A DNA stretch of 64,000 nt, taken from assembly GCF_007995095.1 (NCBI RefSeq), contig NZ_VOPY01000004.1, positions 62,001-126,000 of the forward strand, in the 5' to 3' direction. A program made the position numbers and the translations under genes. The DNA comes from Flavisphingopyxis soli (GTDB taxonomy: Bacteria > Pseudomonadota > Alphaproteobacteria > Sphingomonadales > Sphingomonadaceae). Below, piece after piece: positions 16,818 to 27,458 of the stretch (position 1 is the stretch's first letter; each line of letters begins with the position of its first letter). Below the pieces are notes generated by a model, which saw nothing but the letters and a program-made list of their open reading frames with translations, was not told where the DNA came from and did not search any database.

Positions 16818-17572
16818 GACGTCTCCAGTGGAGTTAAAGCGGCTTTGCGCGCGGCGATGAGAAATTCGACATTGCCTTGTGGGCCGGTGATCGGGCTGGA
16901 GGTAATGCCTAACACGTCCCATCCGACCGAGACCAGAAATTCGCGCACCTCGTCGCATACGCGCGTGTGGACCGCGGCATCGCGCACGACGCCCTTCTTG
17001 CCCACCTCGTGGCGTGCCGCCTCGAACTGCGGCTTGATCAGCGCGACGAGCGTTGCGCCTGCCGGCGCGAAGCCGAGCGGGACCTCGAGCACCTTGGCGA
17101 GGCCGATGAAGCTCGCATCGCAGACGATCAGGTCGACCGGTTCGGGGATATGCACCGGCGTCAGGATCCGGGCGCTGGTCTGTTCATGGACGACGACGCG
17201 GTCGTCCTGTCGCAGCTTCCAGGCGAGCTGGTTGGTCCCCGAATCGACCGCGTAAACGCGTTTTGCTCCGCGCGAGAGGAGGACGTCGGTAAAGCCGCCG
17301 GTCGAGCTGCCGACGTCGATCGCGACGCTGTCGGCCACATCGAGTGCGAAATGGTCGATGGCGTGGTCGAGCTTGAGCCCGCCGCGCGACACCCACGGAT
17401 GGTCGCGCCCGCGCACGTCGATCGGCGCATCGTCGGCGATCTGTTGCCCCGCCTTGTCGATTCGCCGGTCGCCGGTGAAGACCAGTCCCGCGAGGATCAG
17501 CGCCTGCGCGCGCGTCCGGCTCTCGGCCAGGCCGAGATCGACGATCCGCTGGTCGGCGCGGGTCTTGCTCAC
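16814..17572 (-). CDS. tlyA: TlyA family rRNA 2'-O-methyltransferase
   Basis: This 252-residue protein has an N-terminal S4-like RNA-binding domain (RADQRIVDLGLAESRTRAQALILAGLVF) and a FtsJ-type Rossmann methyltransferase domain (VSRGGLKLDHAIDHF, AIDVGSSTGGFTDVLLSRGAKRVYAVDSG, DLIVCDASFIGL, IKPQFEAAR). TlyA enzymes methylate 16S and/or 23S rRNA ribose at cytidines and were once called haemolysins. The start is GTG at 17572, overlapping the upstream stop as GTGA, which implies coupled translation. It is cytoplasmic. Confidence 0.93.
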   Translation of the reverse strand: MSKTRADQRIVDLGLAESRTRAQALILAGLVFTGDRRIDKAGQQIADDAPIDVRGRDHPWVSRGGLKLDHAIDHFALDVADSVAIDVGSSTGGFTDVLLSRGAKRVYAVDSGTNQLAWKLRQDDRVVVHEQTSARILTPVHIPEPVDLIVCDASFIGLAKVLEVPLGFAPAGATLVALIKPQFEAARHEVGKKGVVRDAAVHTRVCDEVREFLVSVGWDVLGITSSPITGPQGNVEFLIAARKAALTPLETS

Positions 17573-19611
17573 CGCGCGCGGGCTCGTTCGATCAGCATCG
17601 ACGGCGTCAGCACCTGCGGCAGGATCTCCGCCTCGCCGCGCCCGCGCGGATACCAGAGGTAAAGCGGCACCGAGTTGCGCTCGAACTGCGCCAGCGCGCG
17701 GGTCAGCGCGGGATCGCCGTCGGTCCAGTCGCCGACGAGCACCGCGACATCGTTATCGCGGAATGCCTGTCGCACGCCCTCGCGATCGATCGTCGCGGCC
17801 TCGTTCGCCTTGCAGGTGACGCACCAGTCGGCGGTGAAATAGACGAAGGCGGGGGTGCCGCTGGCGCGCAGCGCGGCGATCGCATCGGCGCTGTACGGCG
17901 TATCGGCATCGGCGGCGCTCTGGGTGGCGGCGATATGCGGCGCGATGCGGACCAGCGCGATGAGCGCGACGAGGCCGACGAGCAGCGCGGGCGCCAGCGC
18001 ACGGCCTGCCGATATTCCGCGCTGCTGGTCGCGGCCCGCCTTCCACAGCGCGGCGACGAGGAACAGTCCGGCCATCGCGGCGAAGGCGAGCAACGCACTG
18101 CCGCCCTGTTTCCAGAACAACCACAGCAGCGCCAGCGCGGTCAGCCCCATTGGCAACGCCATCCAGCGGCGGAAGCGCTCCATCCACGGGCCGGGCCGGG
18201 GCAGGCGGTTGCGCAGCGCGGGGACGTAACCGATCACGAGGAAGGGCAGCGCCAGGCCGAGCCCCAGTCCGCCGAAAATCGCCAGCGCGGCGGCGGCGGG
18301 CAGGACGAGCGTCGCGCCGAGCGCCAGGCCCATGAACGGGCCGGTGCACGGCGTCGCGACGAAGGCGGCGAGCGCGCCGGTCCAGAAGGCGCCGCGCGTT
18401 CCGCCACGCCCCGCCAAAGCTTCGCCGCCGCCGAAGCCGGGCAGTTCGAACAGGCCGGCAAGGTTGGCGGTGATCGCAACGACGAGCAGCAGCAGGATGA
18501 AGACGATGCGGCGGTCCTGGAGCTGGAATGCCCAGCCGAGGTTCTCGCCGCCGGCGCGCAGCGCGATGAGCAGACCGCCGAGCGCGAGGCAGACGAGGAT
18601 CACGCCGCCGGCATAAGCGAGCGCTTCGTGGCGCGCGCGGCGCTCGTCGCCGCCGGCGCGCGCGAGCGACAGCGCCTTGAGGCTGAGGATCGGGAAGACG
18701 CACGGCATGATGTTGAGGATCAGCCCGCCGAGCACTGCCGCACCCAATGCGGCGAGCAGCAGGCCGATATCGAACCCCTCAGCGATCGGCGGCACGTCGC
18801 CGGGCGCGGCGCTGAACGACAGGCCGCGCGACCCGGCGAGCCGGATCAGCGCATCGACCCGGGTGCCGGGGGTAAGGTTCGGTGCGGCGCGCGTCGCGAC
18901 GATCAGCCGGTCGCCGTCGCGCGCGAAGCGCTGTGGCGCGCCCGCCTCGACCGCGTCGATGGTCGCGACGAACAGGTGCGGATCGGCTGCGGCGATGGCG
19001 GCGGGCAAGGGGATGGCGAAGCGGATGTCGGCGCCGTCGATCGTATAGGATGCGGGCGAGCCGAGCGGTTGCGGCAGCTGGGCCCGAAAGCCGTCGAAGC
19101 GGGCACGGCTGGCCGGATCGATCGTGCCGTCGCCGGCGCGCAGTCGCAGGGTAAAAGTGCCGCTTTCGGGGACGCAGACCTTGTCGGTGCACGCCAGCCA
19201 GCGCGCCCGCGCCTCGATCGCGATCATCGTCCCCGGTGCGATTGCGCGCGAGACTTTGAGCGGGACGGTCAGCGCATAGGGCGCCTCATAGACATGGTTC
19301 ATCAGCCCCGCGATGACGAGCGTCTTGGGCACCGGATAGGCGAGCTCGCCGACACTGACGCCCGTCGGCAGCGACCAGTCGATGTCCATGCCCAGCCCGG
19401 CATCGCCGCCGTTCTTCCAGTATCCGTGCCAGCCGGCATCGGGCTTCATGACGAAGGCGAACGTCGTCTCGCCGCCGGGCGCAGGGCGCATCGTCTCGGC
19501 TTCGAGCGAAGCCTGGATATGTGCGGGGCCGGCGCCGAAGCCCTGTGCGGCCAGTGGGGCGGGCAGGAGCAACGCCAAGGCGCCGAGGAGGAACAGGATC
19601 GTGCGGGTCAT
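17569..19611 (-). CDS. dsbD: DsbD/ScsB-like thiol:disulfide interchange protein
   Basis: The 680-residue protein has a signal peptide (to about residue 22), then a periplasmic domain with CTDKVC near residue 140, matching the DsbC-like N-terminal domain of the ScsB branch. A membrane domain of about eight helices has Cys in NIMPCVFPILSLKALSL and ATPCTGPFMGLALG. A C-terminal thioredoxin domain has YFTADWCVTCKANE. All three Cys pairs of the electron relay are therefore intact, carrying reducing power from cytoplasmic thioredoxin to periplasmic thiols. It is longer than E. coli DsbD (565) because the N-terminal domain is larger. It leads a run with tlyA, tspO, ubiK, ybjN and proC, joined to tlyA by a 4-base overlap. 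Confidence 0.9.
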   Translation of the reverse strand: MTRTILFLLGALALLLPAPLAAQGFGAGPAHIQASLEAETMRPAPGGETTFAFVMKPDAGWHGYWKNGGDAGLGMDIDWSLPTGVSVGELAYPVPKTLVIAGLMNHVYEAPYALTVPLKVSRAIAPGTMIAIEARARWLACTDKVCVPESGTFTLRLRAGDGTIDPASRARFDGFRAQLPQPLGSPASYTIDGADIRFAIPLPAAIAAADPHLFVATIDAVEAGAPQRFARDGDRLIVATRAAPNLTPGTRVDALIRLAGSRGLSFSAAPGDVPPIAEGFDIGLLLAALGAAVLGGLILNIMPCVFPILSLKALSLARAGGDERRARHEALAYAGGVILVCLALGGLLIALRAGGENLGWAFQLQDRRIVFILLLLVVAITANLAGLFELPGFGGGEALAGRGGTRGAFWTGALAAFVATPCTGPFMGLALGATLVLPAAAALAIFGGLGLGLALPFLVIGYVPALRNRLPRPGPWMERFRRWMALPMGLTALALLWLFWKQGGSALLAFAAMAGLFLVAALWKAGRDQQRGISAGRALAPALLVGLVALIALVRIAPHIAATQSAADADTPYSADAIAALRASGTPAFVYFTADWCVTCKANEAATIDREGVRQAFRDNDVAVLVGDWTDGDPALTRALAQFERNSVPLYLWYPRGRGEAEILPQVLTPSMLIERARAR

Positions 19612-19642
19612 GCGGCGCCTATAGCGGGCGAAGCGCTGCGCG

Positions 19643-20581
19643 TCAGCGTTTCTCGTAAAGCGTCAGTCCGTCGCCGAGCCGGTTGTCGCCGATCGCGAGC
19701 TTGTCCTTGCTCCAGTTGGCGATGAAGATTGTCGATCGCGTCACCCCGGGCGCGATCGCCGCGACATTGTCGTCGATCTTGAGACCCGCCGAACTGTACG
19801 TCCGGTCTTCGGCGGCGACCGCGATGAAGGCCGAATAGTTTTCCTTGTCGCGGCCCTGGATGAAGAGGTTGCCGGTGATCGCGCCGGTCGACCCTTCGGG
19901 CAGGTCGATCATGTAGTTGGTCGCCCGCCCGGCGGTGTCGTCGAAGGTCGAATCGGTGACGACGGTGCGGCGCGACCGGCTCTTGACGTAATGGCCGCCA
20001 TTGCCCTTTTCAAAGCGCGACTGGGTGACGTTGAGCGAACCGTAATCGCCGATATAGATGCTGTGCGCGCATGACAGGCCGCGGTCGCAGCGGCCGAGCC
20101 GCGAAAAGGTCGAACGCGTGACGCTGATCGAAGAGGCGGCATCGTCGGCGCTCAATATCCCTTCCTCGCTGTTGCGGAACAGCGAGTTGGCGACCTCGAG
20201 ATTGCCCGTCTCGATGCGGATGCCCGCGCCGTTGCCGTCTGCGACCTGGAGGTTCTGGAAGACCAGGCCGTCGACCCGCGCGCCCCTGCCATGGAGGACG
20301 AGCGTCGCCTTGTCCTCGCAGATGCCGCCGTCGAAGATCGCGGTGCCCGGCTCGGCGGCGACATAGGCAATGATCCCGCCATCCTGCACCGCGCAGTCGG
20401 AATAGGTTCCCGGCGCGATGCGGATCGTCCCCGCGCCGTCGCCGATCGCGGCGACCGCGTCGGCGAGACGCGCATAGCTGCGCCCGCTCTTCTCGATGGT
20501 GAAGGGCCCCTCGGCGCGCTGCGCGGAGGCTGGGGCGGCGAGGGCGATGAGCGCGGTCAGCGCGATGGCGAAACGGGTCAT
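19643..20581 (-). CDS. Secreted right-handed beta-helix repeat protein
   Basis: This 312-residue protein has a clear signal peptide (MTRFAIALTALIALAAPASAQ). Parallel beta-helix rungs follow, with repeated short strands such as IRIAPGTYSDC, ATLVLHGRGARVDGLVFQNLQV, GIRIETGNLEVANSLFRNSEEGI and SLNVTQSRFEKGNGGHYVKS. Such folds occur in polysaccharide lyases, C5-epimerases and binding proteins. I see no recognisable lyase active-site pattern, so the substrate stays unknown. It has four Cys outside the signal. It lies 64 bases after metH and 31 bases before the DsbD-like gene, and could be read with either. It is expected to be periplasmic or secreted. Confidence 0.8.
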   Translation of the reverse strand: MTRFAIALTALIALAAPASAQRAEGPFTIEKSGRSYARLADAVAAIGDGAGTIRIAPGTYSDCAVQDGGIIAYVAAEPGTAIFDGGICEDKATLVLHGRGARVDGLVFQNLQVADGNGAGIRIETGNLEVANSLFRNSEEGILSADDAASSISVTRSTFSRLGRCDRGLSCAHSIYIGDYGSLNVTQSRFEKGNGGHYVKSRSRRTVVTDSTFDDTAGRATNYMIDLPEGSTGAITGNLFIQGRDKENYSAFIAVAAEDRTYSSAGLKIDDNVAAIAPGVTRSTIFIANWSKDKLAIGDNRLGDGLTLYEKR

Positions 20582-20645
20582 GCGATCATATTACCACCGC
20601 GCGGGCGGCGCGGTCGAGCGGCTTAACCATGTCAGCCCGGCTCGC

Positions 20646-23264
<2,619 letters not shown>

Positions 23265-23277
23265 CTGTACAGGGGCC

Positions 23278-24324
23278 TCAGGCGACGAGGGTGAAGGGTT
23301 CGAGGCCCGCGAGGCGCGTCACGACCGGCTGGGCGGGAACTGCGCGCGGCGCGAGGCCCGCAACGGCCTTCGCCATCGCGGCGATATGGTCGGGGCGCGA
23401 TCCGCAGCAGCCGCCGAGCACGTTGACGAGGCCGCCAGCTGCCCAGTCGCGGACCAGCCCCGCGGTCGTCTGAGGTTCCTCGTCATATTCGCCGAGATCG
23501 TTGGGCAGGCCGGCATTGGGATAGGCCATGACGAGCGTGTCGGCGATCGCGCTCAACTGCTTGACGTGGCTGCGCAATTGTTCGGCGCCGAATGAGCAGT
23601 TGAGCCCGATCGTCAGTGGGCGGGCGTGGCGGACGCTGTACCAGAATGCCTCGATCGTGTGACCCGACAGGTTGCGACCCGACAGATCGGTCAGCGTCAT
23701 CGACAGCATCAGCGGCAGTTCGCGTCCCAGAGCCTGCTCGGCCTCGAGCGTGCCGAAGATCGCTGCCTTGGCGTTCAATGTGTCGAACACTGTCTCGACC
23801 AGGATGAAATCGGCGCCGCCCTCGGCGAGCGCTTCTGCCTGTTCGCGATAAACGTCTTTCAGCGTATCGAAATCGATCGCGCGAAAGCCCGGATCGCCGA
23901 CATCGGGCGACAGCGACAGCGTCTTGTTGGTCGGCCCCAGCGCGCCGGCAACGAAGCGCGGGCGCCCGTCGCTGGCGGTCGCGGCATCGACGCGTTCGCG
24001 CGCAATCCGTGCGGCGGCGCGGTTGATCTCGCCGACCAGGTGTTCGGCGCCATATTCGGACTGGCTGACGCGGTTGGCGTTGAAGGTGTTGGTCGCGATG
24101 AGGTCGGCGCCCGCGGCGAGATAATCGTCGATCACCGCACCGACGATGTCGGGCCGCGCCAGATTGGCCATGTCGCCATTACCGCGCTGGTCGGCGGAAA
24201 GACCGAGGTCGCTGGCGAAGTCACCGGCATAGGCGTCGCGGCGCTGCAATTCGGTGCCGAACGGACCGTCCTTGATCAGGATTCGTTCGGCGGCTGCGGC
24301 GTGGAAGGCTTCGCGCGACGTCAT
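23278..24324 (-). CDS. metH: Homocysteine S-methyltransferase part of split MetH
   Basis: The 348-residue protein is the N-terminal homocysteine-binding module of methionine synthase. It begins [24 protein letters not shown], continues with [19 protein letters not shown] and [16 protein letters not shown], and ends with the zinc-binding Cys residues in [15 protein letters not shown] and [11 protein letters not shown]. All three zinc Cys are present. The start ATG 24324 overlaps the metF stop as ATGA; the frame stays open upstream through metF but reads as non-coding. It precedes the rest of MetH, so the two parts are made together and should associate. I call it metH rather than a stand-alone BHMT because of this order. 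Confidence 0.93.
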   Translation of the reverse strand: MTSREAFHAAAAERILIKDGPFGTELQRRDAYAGDFASDLGLSADQRGNGDMANLARPDIVGAVIDDYLAAGADLIATNTFNANRVSQSEYGAEHLVGEINRAAARIARERVDAATASDGRPRFVAGALGPTNKTLSLSPDVGDPGFRAIDFDTLKDVYREQAEALAEGGADFILVETVFDTLNAKAAIFGTLEAEQALGRELPLMLSMTLTDLSGRNLSGHTIEAFWYSVRHARPLTIGLNCSFGAEQLRSHVKQLSAIADTLVMAYPNAGLPNDLGEYDEEPQTTAGLVRDWAAGGLVNVLGGCCGSRPDHIAAMAKAVAGLAPRAVPAQPVVTRLAGLEPFTLVA

Positions 24325-25274
24325 GCGGCTTGATCCTGGCTGAGGGCGGCGTTCGCGTCGGGCTTCGGCCTGAGACCCAGCAGGTGACAGATCGCATAGG
24401 ACAGTTCGGCGCGGTTGAGCGTGTAGAAATGGAATTCGCGGACGCCGCCGGCATACAATCGGCGGGCGAGTTCGGCCGCCAACGTCGCGGCGACGAGCTT
24501 GCGCGCATCGGGGCGGTCGTCGAGGCCTTCGAACAACCGGTCCATCCAGCCGGGGATCGCGGTGCCGCACAGGCCGGCGAAGCGGCGTGTCTGCGCGACG
24601 TTCGACACCGGCAATATGCCTGGTACGATCTCGGCATCGATCCCGGCGGCGGCAACTGCATCGCGAAAGCGGAAAAAGCATTCGGGGGTGAAAAAGAACT
24701 GCGTGATCGCGCGGTTGGCGCCGGCGTCGATCTTGCGTTTCAGATTGTCGAGATCGACCGCGCTGTCGCCCGCATCGGGGTGCGTTTCGGGATAGGCGGC
24801 GACCGAAATGTCGAAATCGGCGATTTTGCGGAGACCCGCGACGAGATCGGCGGCATTGGCATAGCCTTGCGGGTGCGGCGCATAGGCCTGGCCGTCGGGT
24901 GCATCGCCGCGCAGCGCGACGATATGGCGCACGCCTGCCTCCCAGTATCCGCGCGCGACTTCGTCCACCTCGGCGCGGGTGGCCCCGACGCAGGTCAGAT
25001 GCGCCGCGGGAGTGAGATCGGTTTCGGCAACGATCCGTTTGACGGTTTCATGCGTGCGCTCGCGCGTCGATCCGCCGGCGCCATAGGTCACCGAAACGAA
25101 GCGCGGGCCGAGCGGCGCGAGCGTTTCGATCGCGCTCCACAATTTTGTCGCCATCGCGTCGCTCGCAGGCGGGAAGAATTCGAAGCTGACCGCAATATCG
25201 CCCGACAGGTCGGCGAACATCGGGGCGCCGAGCGCGCGGCTCGCTTCTTCGAGGTCGGTGAACGAAGGGGTCAT
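24321..25274 (-). CDS. metF: 5,10-methylenetetrahydrofolate reductase
   Basis: This 317-residue protein matches MetF length. It shows SFEFFPPAS near residue 30 (conserved Glu), FVSVTYGAGGSTRERTHE, AHLTCVGATRAEVDEVARGYWEAGVRHIVALRGDAPDG (FAD and folate site), AAYPETHPD, and ITQFFFTPECFFRFRDA. It reduces methylene-THF to methyl-THF, the substrate of the MetH proteins encoded downstream. The start ATG 25274 overlaps the regulator stop (ATGA). It is the second gene of the four-gene methionine operon. Confidence 0.95.
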   Translation of the reverse strand: MTPSFTDLEEASRALGAPMFADLSGDIAVSFEFFPPASDAMATKLWSAIETLAPLGPRFVSVTYGAGGSTRERTHETVKRIVAETDLTPAAHLTCVGATRAEVDEVARGYWEAGVRHIVALRGDAPDGQAYAPHPQGYANAADLVAGLRKIADFDISVAAYPETHPDAGDSAVDLDNLKRKIDAGANRAITQFFFTPECFFRFRDAVAAAGIDAEIVPGILPVSNVAQTRRFAGLCGTAIPGWMDRLFEGLDDRPDARKLVAATLAAELARRLYAGGVREFHFYTLNRAELSYAICHLLGLRPKPDANAALSQDQAA

Positions 25275-26281
25275 GCCGCGTGCCTTTTTTGATGGGCCTT
25301 GCTGTTCCAGGCTTCGCCGTCGCCCTTGCCTGCGCCGTCGGCGGCACCGCGCCGCGCAAGCCACAGGCAGACCGTGAGTTCGCCGCCGCCGATCTCGCTC
25401 TGGCTCTCGATCTGCATGCCTTCTTCGTCGAGCCATGCCCGCATCTGCTCGTGCGCGAAGCCCAGCCGCGCATGCGCGCTGCCGGTGCGCAGGTCTTCGC
25501 GCATATGCGGGGCGAAATCGGCGAACAGCGCGATGCCGCCAGGCGTGAGGACACGCGCGACCTCGGCGATTACGCGTTGCGGGTTACGCGAATAGTGCAG
25601 AACCTGGTGGAGGATCGCGGTATCGAACGCGCCGGACTCGAACGGCAGCGCGTTGAAATCGCCCTGGACGAATTCGACCGGCTGCGCGCTTGGCACCAGC
25701 TTGGCGCGCGCGATCCGCAGCATTTCCGAACTGCGGTCGAAGGCGACGGCGATATCGGCCTGGTGCGCGAACAATTCGACCATGCGCCCGGTGCCGGTGC
25801 CGATGTCGAGCAAGCGGCCGAGCGGGCGGCTGCCGAGCAGTTTCGCCATCGCCTTTTCGATCTCTCCGTCGGGGGCATAGAGCGACCGGATCGCATCCCA
25901 TTCCTTGGCGTGGTCGGCGAAATAGCGCCGTGCGGCGGCGTTGCGTTCCTCATGGACTTCGCCCAGCGCCGCGTGGTCGGCCGCGATCACGGCCTGTTCT
26001 TCGGGCGATTGCTCGACCTTTGCGACAAACACGCGATAGGCACGCGCGGCGTCGCTGTCGGCCATTTTGAGAAAGACCCAACCGCCCTCCTTGCGCCGTT
26101 CGACGAGATCGGCCTCGATCAGGATGCGGACGTGGCGCGATACGCGCGGCTGGCTCTGGCCGATAACCTGTGCGACTTCGCCGATCGCCAGTTCGACATC
26201 GCCGAGCAGCGCCAGGATACGGAGCCGCGTCGGATCGGCAAGCGCGCGGAAAATGTCGAGAACGGCGGTCATGGATGCCAT
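25271..26281 (-). CDS. ArsR-family regulator fused to a SAM-dependent methyltransferase (SahR-like)
   Basis: The 336-residue protein has an N-terminal ArsR winged helix (LDIFRALADPTRLRILALLGDVELAIGEVAQVIGQSQPRVSRHVRILIEADLVERRKEGGWVFLKM, about residues 8-75). Residues about 120-310 form a class I methyltransferase with RLLDIGTGTGRMVELFA (SAM loop), LPFESGAFDTAILHQVLHY and LTPGGIALFADF. ArsR-type regulators of methionine genes that sense S-adenosylhomocysteine (SahR) are known in proteobacteria. A SAM/SAH-binding fusion at the head of metF-metH fits that role, which I infer. The start is ATG 26281, with another at 26272. No metal-binding Cys cluster is seen. A perfect palindrome covers the start. 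Confidence 0.88.
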   Translation of the reverse strand: MASMTAVLDIFRALADPTRLRILALLGDVELAIGEVAQVIGQSQPRVSRHVRILIEADLVERRKEGGWVFLKMADSDAARAYRVFVAKVEQSPEEQAVIAADHAALGEVHEERNAAARRYFADHAKEWDAIRSLYAPDGEIEKAMAKLLGSRPLGRLLDIGTGTGRMVELFAHQADIAVAFDRSSEMLRIARAKLVPSAQPVEFVQGDFNALPFESGAFDTAILHQVLHYSRNPQRVIAEVARVLTPGGIALFADFAPHMREDLRTGSAHARLGFAHEQMRAWLDEEGMQIESQSEIGGGELTVCLWLARRGAADGAGKGDGEAWNSKAHQKRHAA

Positions 26282-26300
26282 ATAAAGAATTCTTTATATG
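26279..26300 (-). promoter_or_regulatory. Perfect 22-bp palindromic operator of the methionine operon
   Basis: CATATAAAGAA joined to TTCTTTATATG is a perfect 22-bp inverted repeat. Its last three bases on the minus strand are the ATG of the ArsR-methyltransferase gene. AT-rich palindromes of this type are typical ArsR-family operators. A TTGACG at 26303-26308 and TATAAA inside the palindrome put RNA polymerase and repressor on the same DNA, implying a very short leader and tight autorepression of the regulator-metF-metH operon. Confidence 0.8.
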
Positions 26301-26417
26301 CCCGTCAATCGACGCTTTGCGTCTTGGTCTGCATGCGCGCGATGCGTACCGGTTGAAACCCGAACGGATTCGCGGGTAGATGATCGCGAGGCTCAAGCAC
26401 ATGGGGACATCGCTGTC

Positions 26418-26744
26418 ATGAAAACGGGTATTTCCGCTATTCTATTGCTTACCGCCGGCGCGTTGCCGCTCGCGGCGTGTGACAAGTCCACATCGGGCGA
26501 TGGCCAGGACCAGCTGGCAAATGATGAAGCCGTCGGCGATTCGACCGAAGCGGCCGCAGATCGTGCGATGATGGCAGCCGAAAAGGCGATCGATGCGAGC
26601 GCTTCAGCCGCCAAGCAGGCTGGCGACAAGGTCGGCACCGCGGCCGGGCGCGCGGGTGCCGCGGTCGGCGATGCGACAAAGGATGCTGTCGGATCGGCAT
26701 CCGAGCAGGCCGACCGGATTGCCGCCGACGCGAAGGCCGAATGA
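26418..26744 (+). CDS. Small Ala-rich lipoprotein
   Basis: This is a 108-residue protein with a lipoprotein signal (ALPLAAC lipobox near residue 21), then an acidic linker and an amphipathic Ala/Lys/Asp-rich helix (KAIDASASAAKQAGDKVGTAAG and similar turns). That repeat pattern resembles LEA-like or YtxH-like stress proteins, but I assign no family. ATG 26418 precedes the signal directly; a longer frame from 26298 has no signal peptide. The stop overlaps the next gene by 4 bases. It is divergent from the methionine operon, so the region 26301-26417 carries both promoters. Confidence 0.7.
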   Translation: MKTGISAILLLTAGALPLAACDKSTSGDGQDQLANDEAVGDSTEAAADRAMMAAEKAIDASASAAKQAGDKVGTAAGRAGAAVGDATKDAVGSASEQADRIAADAKAE

Positions 26745-26980
26745 CCGCTCGGCTACGCCTGGTGACAATCTTGCTGCCGGTCGTGCTGTCCGCGTGCGGC
26801 GCGAACGACAACGATCCCGGTCCGGGCGGGGTGACCGTGGGCGAGGCCAAGGCGCTCGACGAGGCCGCTGAAATGCTCGAAAAGCGGGGACGCTCCCCGG
26901 CCGACGCCAATGCCGAACAGGCCGAACGCCTGCGTCAGGCGCAAGCGCAAAATGGAAGCGATGTTCATGCCCCTGAATGA
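26741..26980 (+). CDS. Tiny lipoprotein, unknown function
   Basis: The 79-residue protein has a lipobox (VVLSAC, residue 19), then an acidic Gly/Asn linker and one charged helix (GEAKALDEAAEMLEKRG ... ANAEQAERLRQAQAQ). The ATG overlaps the stop of the upstream lipoprotein gene (ATGA), so the two are probably co-translated. No family recognised. It likely anchors in the outer or inner membrane on the periplasmic side. Confidence 0.65.
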   Translation: MTARLRLVTILLPVVLSACGANDNDPGPGGVTVGEAKALDEAAEMLEKRGRSPADANAEQAERLRQAQAQNGSDVHAPE

Positions 26981-27105
26981 CAGGTTGCCGAGCGCTACTG
27001 GCCAGCATCGGAGCCGAGTCGCTTGCGCTCGCGACCGCGAACCCCTAAATAACCCGCTGGACTTCGCCCATGGAGGCGGGTCTGGATTCAATTGGAGGGA
27101 ATTTC

Positions 27106-27345
27106 ATGCGTAAGTTTTTCACCGTAGCCATGGTTGCTACCGCCGCACTCGGCCTGGCCGCCTGCTCGGAAAAGACCCAGGACAATGCTGCTGAGACGGC
27201 TGATTCGATGGGCAATGATGTCGCAAACGCTGCCGACGCAACCGGCGAAGCGATCGACAACACCGGCGAAGCGATTGCCAACGAAGGCACCGCTGTCGAA
27301 GCGGCCGCTCAGGACGAATCGATGAACGAAGCTGCTGCCGACTAA
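27106..27345 (+). CDS. Small entericidin-like lipoprotein
   Basis: The 79-residue protein has the signal MRKFFTVAMVATAALGLAAC with lipobox LAAC, then a repeated acidic Ala-rich pattern (NAADATGEAIDNTGEAIANEGTAVEAAAQ). Small lipoproteins of this shape are often labelled entericidin-like, but the similarity is compositional. The ATG at 27106 has a GGAGGG ribosome site 8 bases upstream; a start at 27070 would hide the signal. It is 125 bases after the two-gene lipoprotein unit and ends in its own terminator. Confidence 0.75.
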   Translation: MRKFFTVAMVATAALGLAACSEKTQDNAAETADSMGNDVANAADATGEAIDNTGEAIANEGTAVEAAAQDESMNEAAAD

Positions 27346-27385
27346 TTACGGGATGCGGCGACCCTCGGGTCGTTCAAACAGATCA

Positions 27386-27417
27386 GGGCGCGTCGTTTCG
27401 TACGGCGCGCCCTTTTT
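27386..27417 (+). terminator. Intrinsic terminator after the third lipoprotein
   Basis: GGGCGCGTCG (27386-27395) pairs with CGGCGCGCCC (27403-27412), 10 bp with one G-T wobble, followed by five T residues. It separates the lipoprotein gene from the convergent sulfotransferase-like gene. Confidence 0.8.
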
Positions 27418-27458
27418 CTTTGCGGGCCGAGACAGGGTGGGGGCCCGCGGACGTCGCG

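Noticed and set aside
17935-19725. A 596-codon open frame antisense to the DsbD-like gene
   Set aside because: Composition is Arg/Glu/Gln/Gly-rich shadow coding; the sense gene has complete catalytic Cys pairs.
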